The translations under genes were made by a program, and so were the position numbers. Below the pieces are notes generated by a model that saw only the letters and a list, made by a program, of their open reading frames with translations, was not told the origin of the DNA and made no database searches. Below, piece after piece: positions 7,502-15,363 of a stretch of 64,000 bases of DNA (position 1 is its first letter; every line of letters begins with the position of its first letter). This stretch comes from Paenibacillus sp. OK003. GTDB lineage: Bacteria > Bacillota > Bacilli > Paenibacillales > Paenibacillaceae. The stretch spans positions 1-64,000 of the forward strand of contig NZ_FOBD01000015.1 of assembly GCF_900109515.1 (NCBI RefSeq), written 5' to 3'.

Positions 7502-9433
7502 TCAGAACTTTCGGATGAATCGATACACGATCAGGCTATGCATCATCAACCGCAAGTCAGGGTGGGAAGCCAGCTCCGGCCGAGGGCTTGGAAAATTCGC
7601 AAGTGCGGACTTGATGCGCTCTGTGTTCAATATGCCAGCGACCCGGCTGTCAGAACATAACGCACGCAATTCGGCAGTAAAATCGCCCCAATTGGGAATC
7701 ATGCGGTGCAACCAATCCGCTGGCTGAACTCCGCGCACTCGCTGGTTTAACCTCACTTTGTCAGGTAATTCAGGTGATGTAGCCCGCCGAATCAAGGCAC
7801 GGTCCGTCCCTTGATTAACATATTGTTCAATCGGTACCGACAGACAGAAACGGATCACTCTGGCGTCACTCGTAGGATCACGCTCCCATGCCCGATAACG
7901 AAGAGAACATTTGGTGGCGACAGCACCATTTTTGTTTGCAATGGCCAGGTTGTTGAATTTCTCTGCCCGTACTTTGAGCGCATCTGCCTGAGCACCGCCT
8001 TGCAGAACGATAATGGATTTGAGCCGTTCCAATACGCCTGTTCGCCTAGCAAACTCCGGGTGGATTAATTGCACCGATGCGGCTTGGGCAGCGCCCTTTG
8101 ACATGGATTTGAACAATTCCGGATACGCTTTACGGCCCGTAATTTTGGCAATTCGTGAGAATTTCATCCCGGTACGTTCACTGTACTGCTGCATTTCCCG
8201 GATCCACCGGAACCAGCGTCCGCTTTTTAGTAAGCTGGCGTAATAATCAAGTGCTGGGCCCCAGGAGACCGTGAAGTTGCCCCGTGCTCCCGTCAACAGA
8301 ATGCCTGCATCCTGCTGGCTCGCTTTTTCATAGAAACCACGAATCCAGAAGGAGTTCTCAAAGTATTTATAAGGCATTTCCATAATATCAAGCCAGGTGT
8401 CTACCTCACTAAGTGGGCTTCTTCCCTCAAAATCAAGATAATTCTCCGAGATATTGCCGACATGATTAACCGTAGACTGGATAAACGGCCGTTCATCTGC
8501 TAACAGTGTTTTTGATGTATAATCCGTAAAATCAGACACTGGAACATAGCTGTACGCATTTAACATTTTCCCTTGTCTCCGCAGTGTTCCTGAAGCAAAT
8601 CCAACCACAGCTCCAGAATCCAGCCCTCCGCTTAAAGCAGCAGCCACCTGTCGATGCGTTCGCAAACGTGATCCAACAGCTTGACCAAATACCTCCCGGA
8701 ATGCCTCTACATATTCCCCGTCGGACTTGAGTTTTAAAGGCTCCACTTCGTCCCAGCGATGATATTGTTTCTGTTCCAGCCTTCCATCCCTGAAGCTAAG
8801 CGTATGGGCAGGGGGCAGCTGACTCACTCCACGATAGACCGTAGAATGGATATCTGCTGAGTCATGCATGTCGGGAATGGCAAGAAATTCGGACAACCAG
8901 GTTTCATCCAGTTCTTTATGTACACCTTCCAACTGCAGCAACGGATTCATTAAAGTACAGAAGGCAAACCGCTCACCATCATGCCGAAAATAAAAGGATC
9001 TCATGCCCGTAATATCTCTGGCAGCGAAGAGTCTGCGCTTGCGATCATCCCAGATTGCGAAGGCGAAATCGCCAAGCAGCTTCTCGGCCATATGTTCATC
9101 CCAACGCTGATAGGCTCGCAGGATCAGTTCACTATCCGACAATCCGGCTAACTCCGCTCTTGATATGGACAGTTGATCTGCCAGCTGCTCCCGATTATCC
9201 AAAATGGCATCCGACGTGATGGTCAGACCGCTCACTTCATCATATAAGGGTAATTGCTCGCTGACCGACTCCGGCGTAATCCACTGGGCGTGGCAGCTCA
9301 GGAAGGCTTCATTGCCTTTCCAGACACCTGTTGTATCCGCCGGAACGTGGCCCAGACTGGCATATAAGCGCCAACTGTCCTCCCATAACGCTTGCTGACC
9401 ATCGGTATGAACAATTCCTGCTATAGCGCTCAT
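7502..9433 (-). CDS. lasso peptide cyclase (C protein, asparagine-synthetase-like)
   Basis: 643-aa homologue of class B asparagine synthetase. It adenylates the Asp9 side chain and closes the macrolactam on the new N-terminus. The C-terminal synthetase domain has the PP-loop SGGLDS at 268-273. The N-terminal Ntn glutaminase-like domain starts MSAIAG, so the catalytic Cys2 of true amidotransferases is missing, which is the diagnostic difference of lasso cyclases. The ATG overlaps the sulfotransferase stop by 4 nt (ATGA) and has GGGGAGG upstream, so the two are coupled. The precursor gene follows 37 nt downstream. Confidence 0.93.
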   Translation of the reverse strand: MSAIAGIVHTDGQQALWEDSWRLYASLGHVPADTTGVWKGNEAFLSCHAQWITPESVSEQLPLYDEVSGLTITSDAILDNREQLADQLSISRAELAGLSDSELILRAYQRWDEHMAEKLLGDFAFAIWDDRKRRLFAARDITGMRSFYFRHDGERFAFCTLMNPLLQLEGVHKELDETWLSEFLAIPDMHDSADIHSTVYRGVSQLPPAHTLSFRDGRLEQKQYHRWDEVEPLKLKSDGEYVEAFREVFGQAVGSRLRTHRQVAAALSGGLDSGAVVGFASGTLRRQGKMLNAYSYVPVSDFTDYTSKTLLADERPFIQSTVNHVGNISENYLDFEGRSPLSEVDTWLDIMEMPYKYFENSFWIRGFYEKASQQDAGILLTGARGNFTVSWGPALDYYASLLKSGRWFRWIREMQQYSERTGMKFSRIAKITGRKAYPELFKSMSKGAAQAASVQLIHPEFARRTGVLERLKSIIVLQGGAQADALKVRAEKFNNLAIANKNGAVATKCSLRYRAWERDPTSDARVIRFCLSVPIEQYVNQGTDRALIRRATSPELPDKVRLNQRVRGVQPADWLHRMIPNWGDFTAELRALCSDSRVAGILNTERIKSALANFPSPRPELASHPDLRLMMHSLIVYRFIRKF

Positions 9434-10698
9434 GACTTTCCTCCCCGGAGTATCTTGCGCTGTGAAGCCCAGGCGCTTATCTGGTTACCAAACGGAATCA
9501 AGGATTTGATACGCTGAATCTTGCTGTGAGCAGAGGCAAGCTGTACCTTCAATCGTTCCCGCTCGTTGTACCCTCGCTCCAGCCGATTATCGGCTGCACG
9601 TAATGCAGCTTCCAACTGCCTGATCGTTGCCAGTGCGGCCAGTGTCGGGTCAATCGCATCGGGTTCATTCGCTGCCCGACTATCCCTGTTTCCATCTGGA
9701 GTATTACCCGTTAGCTCTACAGGCTGCATCCGATAACCTTCCTGCCAGCTGCTGCCCGTTGCTTCGGAGAATTGATGCGTTAGCTTGGAAATGACTTCCT
9801 TGTCGGGGGCAGCTTCGTAACGTACACGCGTCCATCGCTCCGCTTCTTCGAGCTGTTCACTGTAGCCCATCCGATGGAACAGATCTGCACCGATCACCCG
9901 GCAATACAATTCAATTTCCTGTGGATCGAGTATTTTTTTCCAGTTGTTAACAGAATCTTGATGAGCTTCCTGATGCGAGGACAGAAACGGATCACCGACA
10001 CCCATACTATAGAACATATTCGACTTTGTACTATCCACAAAGCGTCCATATTGTTCTATTCCCTCTTCATATCCGATGCCAAGGAAACCGCAGAGCTTTT
10101 CCATTTCGTCCCGAGGATTGGAGACAAGTTGTTCGTACTGAACTTCATAGGCATTTGTGTGTTTGTCCGCAAAATAATCGTTCAAACGGAGCACACCCAA
10201 TGTAAGATCAACTGCTTTCATATTAAGGTTCGGACTTTGCAAGCTGCCAATCAGCTCGAATCCTTCTCCTGTATGGCGGTTTACCTTTTTGTAGGAAGCA
10301 GCTATGGCAAGGGGGTTACGCTGGAGATGAATGCGCTTGGACTGTGGAAACAGGCGATCAAGCCATTCCAGCATATAATAGTAACGAGGAGATTTATCTA
10401 CGATGAAGTCTGCCCCGCTCCCCTCCAGAAATCCGTTATAGATTTCAAGAGCAAAGCTTCTGCACGCCTTCTCAAAGCCTTTGTCTGATACCATAGCGCT
10501 GTAAAATTGACGGATGATTGCACTTCCACCATAGGGGCGGGAGTCAGCCTTCTGCAAATCTACAAGATTCATCAGAAACCACATCTCCTGTGTAGCAAAT
10601 ACACGGCTGTGATTTTGCAGCATCACGGTGGATAGCGAACTTCCACTGCGAGGTACACATAGGAGTAAGACAAGTCCGTTACCATGAACATCTACCAA
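9430..10698 (-). CDS. PAPS-dependent sulfotransferase of the lasso cluster
   Basis: 422-aa sulfotransferase. The 5'-phosphosulfate loop PRSGSS is at residues 16-21 directly after the first strand, and RNPLAIAAS at 127-135 matches the 3'-phosphate-binding motif. Residues ~280-422 extend past the catalytic domain and end in a charged, coiled-coil-like helix and a basic tail. The TTG start at 10698 has AGGAG 9 nt upstream. It is the first gene of the operon and overlaps the cyclase gene, so it is almost surely co-expressed with peptide maturation. Inferred role: O-sulfation of the lasso peptide (Tyr, Ser or Thr). Alternative: sulfation of a cell-surface molecule. Nearby cysC could supply the donor. 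Confidence 0.85.
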   Translation of the reverse strand: MVDVHGNGLVLLLCVPRSGSSLSTVMLQNHSRVFATQEMWFLMNLVDLQKADSRPYGGSAIIRQFYSAMVSDKGFEKACRSFALEIYNGFLEGSGADFIVDKSPRYYYMLEWLDRLFPQSKRIHLQRNPLAIAASYKKVNRHTGEGFELIGSLQSPNLNMKAVDLTLGVLRLNDYFADKHTNAYEVQYEQLVSNPRDEMEKLCGFLGIGYEEGIEQYGRFVDSTKSNMFYSMGVGDPFLSSHQEAHQDSVNNWKKILDPQEIELYCRVIGADLFHRMGYSEQLEEAERWTRVRYEAAPDKEVISKLTHQFSEATGSSWQEGYRMQPVELTGNTPDGNRDSRAANEPDAIDPTLAALATIRQLEAALRAADNRLERGYNERERLKVQLASAHSKIQRIKSLIPFGNQISAWASQRKILRGGKS

Positions 10699-10768
10699 TG
10701 GCAGCCTCTCCTCTGTAAAATTAAAATAAGCATGCAGTTGGTATAGGTCTTTATATCAATATCCGCTA

Positions 10769-10869
10769 ATATTCCCATCTGGGAATAGGTAAAATGGATG
10801 ATGTACTTTCGACAATCTTTAGATACGATATGTATTCATACTTTTACTCTATGATACAAAATGTATCAT
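10769..10869 (-). promoter_or_regulatory. lasso operon control region: two palindromes and a Spo0A-like box
   Basis: Upstream of the sulfotransferase lie a 7-2-7 palindrome ATTCCCA-n2-TGGGAAT (10769-10784), a Spo0A-box match ATTGTCGAAA on the - strand (10807-10816, 9/10 to TTTGTCRAAA), and an 8-3-8 palindrome ATGATACA-n3-TGTATCAT (10851-10869). No strong sigma-A promoter stands out; TTGTAT within the last palindrome is a weak -35 candidate, which would make it an operator. Confidence 0.5.
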
Positions 10870-10990
10870 GTCAATCTTTTATTTTCACCTTTTCATAATA
10901 TCTTTCTATCTACTCTATTCTGTTCTCTGTCGTTTAAGCACTTATACTTGTTCTATGAGCCTCACCATCTATAACTGTTGCATAAACATG

Positions 10991-11034
10991 AAAAAGCTCC
11001 CGAGCCGTTTACGAATAAACAGGCCCACGGAGCT
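10991..11034 (-). terminator. terminator of the MFS permease gene
   Basis: AGCTCC (10995-11000) pairs with GGAGCT (11029-11034) with a further inner stem TGTTTA/TAAACG, followed on the - strand by TTTTT. A 13-bp tandem repeat (AACATTAGCTATA at 11051 and 11065) lies between it and the gene. Confidence 0.75.
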
Positions 11035-11093
11035 ACTATTAATAATGATGAACATTAGCTATAGAACATTAGCTATAAAACGTTAATAACCAC

Positions 11094-12434
11094 TCATCCA
11101 GTCGATCTAGCCTCTGAGCCTTTCCCCGAAATGGGATGGTACCTCCAGTCTTGTCCTTCTTCCTGATCCGCCTGAATCGCATCCAACACACCCTGCTGCA
11201 CTTTAACCGTTAATAACATTGCAATCCCAGCGGCGAAAAAGAAAATTAGAGACAGAATCCCCCAACGGGTTGACCCTGTTAATTGGCCTACCCACCCAAA
11301 TACAAACGGCCCAAAAATGGAAGAGAATTTGCCTGTAATATTCACAAATCCAAAATATTCTCCGGTTCTGCCAGCAGGCATCAAGTTACTGAATAAGGAG
11401 CGCGCTGTCGATTGACTTACGCCCTGCACTACGCCAACCAGCCCGGCGAGCAGATAAAAATGGATGGCTGATGTCATGAAATACCCCAAGATGACGATGC
11501 ATATGTATATGGACAAGCTTACCATCAACACCTGCTTCGCGCCCCAGCGCTGTGCCCATGCCCCCAGCAGCAATGTGCAAGGGAACCCGATAAACTGGGT
11601 CAGCAGCAAGGCCAGCATCAGATCTGCTGTCCCGATCCCAATGCTTGTTCCATAAATTGTTGCCATCAGGATAATCGTATTAATGCCGTCATTGAAAAAC
11701 CAGAAAGCAACCAGCATGCGCATCAGCTGCGGAAAACGCCGGATCTGGCGAAAAGTTTGGCCAAGTCTGCGCACGCCCACACCGACATATGCTTTCCATG
11801 ACTTGGGCATGTCCGGTGCTGCAGGACGGCGTGGTGCATGGCGGAATAACGGAATGGAAAATACCAACCACCACAACGCTACGGAGATAAAAGCAAGTCT
11901 CGTTCCCGCAAGTGTGCTCGCCATCCCAAACCGCCCAGGCTGCTGAATCATGAGCATATTGATCGCAAGCAGCAATCCTCCACCAATATAACCATAAGCA
12001 TAGCCTTTAGAGGAGACCATATCTCTTCGGTCCGCTGACACCAGATCAGGCAGCATCGCATCATAGAACGTGTTACCACCCGCAAAACCGATCGTCGAAA
12101 TGACCAGCAGCGCAGAAGCGAGCAGCCAGTCTCCCTCCCCAATGATGCTGAATCCGAGTGTTGCGATAATACCTATGATGGAGAATACTCGCAGAAAATC
12201 ACCTTTGCGTCCCGATAAATCCGCTAATGTCCCCAGCAATGGTGTTAACAGCGCTACGCATAACATGCCGATGGAATGGGTGTACGCCAGATAAGATGCT
12301 GCGGTATCTGCAGCCAGTGTAGCTGCAGCCACGGAAGCGTAGAAGACGGGAAGAACGGCTGCAAGTACCGTCGTCGCATAGGCCGAGTTGGCCCAATCAT
12401 ACATAATCCATGCCTTAACTGCCCGTTTATCCAA
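11094..12434 (-). CDS. MFS permease, UMF1/Atg22-like family
   Basis: 446-aa integral membrane protein with about 12 spans, of the UMF1 (Atg22-like) branch of the major facilitator superfamily. The N-terminus AWIMYDWANSAYATTV is the hallmark of this branch. It then shows an LLGTLADLSGRKG loop between TM2 and TM3 and FSNLMPAGRTGEYFGF late in the protein. Substrate unknown; family members are proposed to move small metabolites such as amino acids. The start is taken as TTG at 12434 because GGAAGG lies 7 nt upstream; an ATG at 12458 has no proper site. Single-gene unit with its own terminator. Confidence 0.85.
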   Translation of the reverse strand: MDKRAVKAWIMYDWANSAYATTVLAAVLPVFYASVAAATLAADTAASYLAYTHSIGMLCVALLTPLLGTLADLSGRKGDFLRVFSIIGIIATLGFSIIGEGDWLLASALLVISTIGFAGGNTFYDAMLPDLVSADRRDMVSSKGYAYGYIGGGLLLAINMLMIQQPGRFGMASTLAGTRLAFISVALWWLVFSIPLFRHAPRRPAAPDMPKSWKAYVGVGVRRLGQTFRQIRRFPQLMRMLVAFWFFNDGINTIILMATIYGTSIGIGTADLMLALLLTQFIGFPCTLLLGAWAQRWGAKQVLMVSLSIYICIVILGYFMTSAIHFYLLAGLVGVVQGVSQSTARSLFSNLMPAGRTGEYFGFVNITGKFSSIFGPFVFGWVGQLTGSTRWGILSLIFFFAAGIAMLLTVKVQQGVLDAIQADQEEGQDWRYHPISGKGSEARSTG

Positions 12435-12696
12435 ATGGTATCCTTCCTTTGCACACATCCCTCTGAGGGATGCCAAGTAAACACCTGTCCCTATTGTAAT
12501 GGAAGTTCGACACACTTGTTCATCGTTTCTGTAAAAAAGTTAAGGACGATCTGTACAATTTTAGTTGATCACATAAGGGAAACTCGCGTAATTGTATCAT
12601 TTTATCTACTCACGCATCACATATCGTCCCCGCCCGTGAATATACTTAATTACCGACAGGCCAAACTGTGCCGCGTAATCAATGGGGGGTGCCTAC

Positions 12697-13863
12697 ATGT
12701 CAAATTCACACCAGCCTTACTCGTTCGTCGTATCCCGGGAAGATTGGTCGCTTCACCGCAAAGGGTACCAGGACCAGCAACGCCATCAGCAAAAGGTTAA
12801 AGATGTCATCAAGCAGAATCTGCCTGATTTGATTACTGAAGAAAACATCATTATGTCCGATGGACAACAAATCATCAAGGTACCAATCCGCAGTCTGGAT
12901 GAGTACCGTTTTGTGTATAACTACCAAAAGCAAAAACATGTGGGGCAGGGAGACGGTGACAGTCAGGTCGGGGATGTCATCGGTCGTGATCCCGCTTCGA
13001 AGAAGCCAGGCAAAGGTGAAAAAGCCGGAGATCAGCCCGGGCATGACATCGTTGAAGCCGAGGTAAGCATTGAGGAATTGGAAGATATGCTTTTTTCAGA
13101 ACTGGAGCTTCCGGATCTGAAGCAAAAAGACAAGGATCAGATTGAGACACATACGGTGGTATTCAACGATATTCGCAAAAAAGGCATGCAGTCCAATATT
13201 GACAAGAAACGTACTATATTGGAGAACTTGCGCCGCAACGCCACGACCGGCAATCCGGGTATTCACCATATCAGTCCGGATGATCTGCGTTACAAGACGT
13301 GGGAAGACAAAATCATTCCACAGTCCAATGCGGTCATTATTGCCATGATGGACACTTCCGGGTCTATGGGCTCCTTTGAGAAATATTGCGCACGCAGCTT
13401 TTTCTTCTGGATGACCCGTTTCCTCCGCCGTCAGTATGAGAAGGTCGAGATTGTTTTCCTCGCCCATCATACCGAAGCCAAGGAAGTGACCGAGGAGGAA
13501 TTTTTCACCCGCGGCGAAAGTGGAGGCACCATCTGCTCCTCTGTATATATGAAGGCACTGGAAATTATTGATAGTCGTTATCCGCCTTCCAGCTACAACA
13601 TCTACCCTTTTCACTTCTCGGACGGGGATAACCTGACCTCGGATAATGAGCGGTGTGTCAAACTGATTGGGGAACTGATGAAGCGCAGCAACATGTTTGG
13701 TTATGGCGAGGTGAACCAGTACAACCGCAGCAGCACACTCATGTCCGCTTATCGTCATATCAAGATCGACCAGTTCATGTATTATGTGATCAAAGAAAAA
13801 GGCGAAGTGTACAAAGCTTTGCGCAGCTTTTTCCAGAAACGGGAAGGAGGCAGCGTAAGATGA
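12697..13863 (+). CDS. yhbH: YhbH/YeaH family protein (DUF444), sporulation-associated
   Basis: 388-aa cytoplasmic protein of the DUF444 family. Residues ~210-370 form a von Willebrand A-like domain with the metal site MMDTSGSMG; the N-terminal half is charged. Family genes act in the same process as PrkA kinase and SpoVR (yeaG-yeaH-ycgB in enterobacteria, prkA-yhbH in Bacillus), needed for stress survival or sporulation. The ATG at 12697, with GGGGGG 8 nt upstream, is chosen over an ATG at 12682 that overlaps that box. The stop overlaps the spoVR start (ATGA), so the two form an operon. prkA itself lies 12 kb away on the other strand. Confidence 0.9.
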   Translation: MSNSHQPYSFVVSREDWSLHRKGYQDQQRHQQKVKDVIKQNLPDLITEENIIMSDGQQIIKVPIRSLDEYRFVYNYQKQKHVGQGDGDSQVGDVIGRDPASKKPGKGEKAGDQPGHDIVEAEVSIEELEDMLFSELELPDLKQKDKDQIETHTVVFNDIRKKGMQSNIDKKRTILENLRRNATTGNPGIHHISPDDLRYKTWEDKIIPQSNAVIIAMMDTSGSMGSFEKYCARSFFFWMTRFLRRQYEKVEIVFLAHHTEAKEVTEEEFFTRGESGGTICSSVYMKALEIIDSRYPPSSYNIYPFHFSDGDNLTSDNERCVKLIGELMKRSNMFGYGEVNQYNRSSTLMSAYRHIKIDQFMYYVIKEKGEVYKALRSFFQKREGGSVR

Positions 13864-15299
13864 CAGACGAAATCCGCGACCTTGAATACGCCATTGCCGA
13901 GATTATGGAAGTGGCCGATGGATTCGGCCTGGATTATTATCCGATGCGTTATGAAATATGCCCTGCTGATATCATCTATACCTTTGGAGCGTACGGTATG
14001 CCGACCCGGTTCAGTCACTGGAGCTTCGGGAAGACTTTTCATAAAATGAAGATGCAATATGATTTTGGACTCAGTAAAATTTATGAGCTCGTGATCAATT
14101 CCAACCCTTGTTACGCCTTCCTGCTGGACGGCAACTCGCTGATTCAGAACAAGCTCATTGTCGCACACGTGCTGGCTCACTGCGATTTTTTCAAAAACAA
14201 TGCCCGCTTCTCCAAGTCCAATCGCAATATGGTGGAGAGCATGGCAGCGACGGCAGACCGGATTAGCAACTATGAGATGGAATACGGTACAGAGGCTGTT
14301 GAAGCATTCATTGATGCCGTTATTGCGATTCAGGAACATGTCGATCCACAGTTGATCAAACCCCGCCATTTGGACAAACAACGTTATATGGAGATGAAAA
14401 TGCGGGAGCAGCGTGGGGAGAAAACGCCACGGCCGGAAGGTCGCTATGATGACTTGTGGTCCCTTGATGATATCCAGACCGAAGAACCACCTTCGGAGGG
14501 AATACAGGTACATCACTTCCCGCCAGAACCGGAGAAGGATATCATGTGGTTTATCCAGGAATTTTCCGAAGTGTTAACGGATTGGCAACGGGATATTATG
14601 AGTATGATGCGTGAGGAAATGCTCTATTTCTGGCCGCAGATGGAAACGAAGATTATGAATGAAGGCTGGGCCTCCTACTGGCATCAACGTATTATACGGG
14701 AGCTGGACCTGAACAGTGAGGATACGATTGAATTTGCCAAACTGAACTCTTCCGTTGTGCAGCCATCCAAGCAAAGTTTGAATCCCTACTATTTAGGGCT
14801 GAAAATATTCGAGGATATTGAACGTCGCTGGGATAACCCGTCCCGGGAAGAACGAGAACGTTTTGGGCGTCAACCTGGGCAGGGTCGTGCCAAAATGTTT
14901 GAGGTGCGCGAATTCGATTCCGATACCTCCTTTATCCGCAATTACATGACCAAACAATTAACCGAAGACCTCGACCTCTATGTATTCGAGAAAAAGGGTC
15001 CGGACTGGAAAATTACCGACAAGTCCTGGCAAAACATACGGGATCAGCTTGTATTTTCACGCATCAACGGTGGTTCTCCATATCTCGTCGTCCAGGACGC
15101 CGATTACCTGCGCACAGGTGAACTCGTGCTCAAGCATCAATATGAGGGCATTGAGCTGGATCTAAAATATATGGAACGGACCCTGCCTTATCTGTACCGC
15201 CTTTGGGGGCGTACCGTCCATGTGGAAACACGGGTGGAAGATAAACCGATCTGGTTCACATACGATGGCAAGAAGCACCACCGCAAGTTTTTATCATAA
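13860..15299 (+). CDS. spoVR: SpoVR family protein (spore cortex assembly)
   Basis: 479-aa SpoVR protein. Family-wide blocks are present: FGLDYYPMRYEICPADIIYTFGAYGMPTRFSHWSFGK split over residues ~18-60, AHVLAHCDFFKNN, and MREEMLYFWPQMETKIMNEGWASYWH. Mutants in B. subtilis have a defective spore cortex; the biochemical activity is not known. The ATG at 13860 overlaps the yhbH stop by 4 nt, and AAGGAGG lies 10 nt upstream within yhbH, so expression is coupled. A larger upstream reading to 13653 is only overlap with yhbH. Convergent with the GGDEF/EAL gene at its 3' side. Confidence 0.95.
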   Translation: MTDEIRDLEYAIAEIMEVADGFGLDYYPMRYEICPADIIYTFGAYGMPTRFSHWSFGKTFHKMKMQYDFGLSKIYELVINSNPCYAFLLDGNSLIQNKLIVAHVLAHCDFFKNNARFSKSNRNMVESMAATADRISNYEMEYGTEAVEAFIDAVIAIQEHVDPQLIKPRHLDKQRYMEMKMREQRGEKTPRPEGRYDDLWSLDDIQTEEPPSEGIQVHHFPPEPEKDIMWFIQEFSEVLTDWQRDIMSMMREEMLYFWPQMETKIMNEGWASYWHQRIIRELDLNSEDTIEFAKLNSSVVQPSKQSLNPYYLGLKIFEDIERRWDNPSREERERFGRQPGQGRAKMFEVREFDSDTSFIRNYMTKQLTEDLDLYVFEKKGPDWKITDKSWQNIRDQLVFSRINGGSPYLVVQDADYLRTGELVLKHQYEGIELDLKYMERTLPYLYRLWGRTVHVETRVEDKPIWFTYDGKKHHRKFLS

Positions 15300-15304
15300 G
15301 AACA

Positions 15305-15349
15305 CAAAAAAGCGACAAGTCCCTGACATATGGCGGGGACTTGCCGCTT
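15305..15349 (-). terminator. terminator of the GGDEF-EAL gene
   Basis: AAGCGGCAAGTCCC (complement of 15336-15349) pairs with GGGACTTGTCGCTT (15310-15323) with one mismatch, followed on the - strand by TTTTTT (15306-15311). In the + direction there is no T-run, but the stem could also stop spoVR transcripts. Confidence 0.75.
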
Positions 15350-15363
15350 GGCATTTCGTGAAT

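Noticed and set aside
9874..10488. 204-codon open frame on the + strand
   Set aside because: Antisense to the sulfotransferase, whose PAPS motifs and start signal are convincing.
11051..11077. Tandem 13-bp repeat AACATTAGCTATA
   Set aside because: Only two copies, between a gene end and its terminator; not a CRISPR or iteron array.
12617..12648. Possible sigma-E promoter before yhbH
   Set aside because: Only 5/7 at the -35 and 5/8 at the -10; too weak to list although such control is known for the family.
13096..14516. Two open frames of 220 and 244 codons on the - strand
   Set aside because: Antisense to yhbH and spoVR, which are clearly real.
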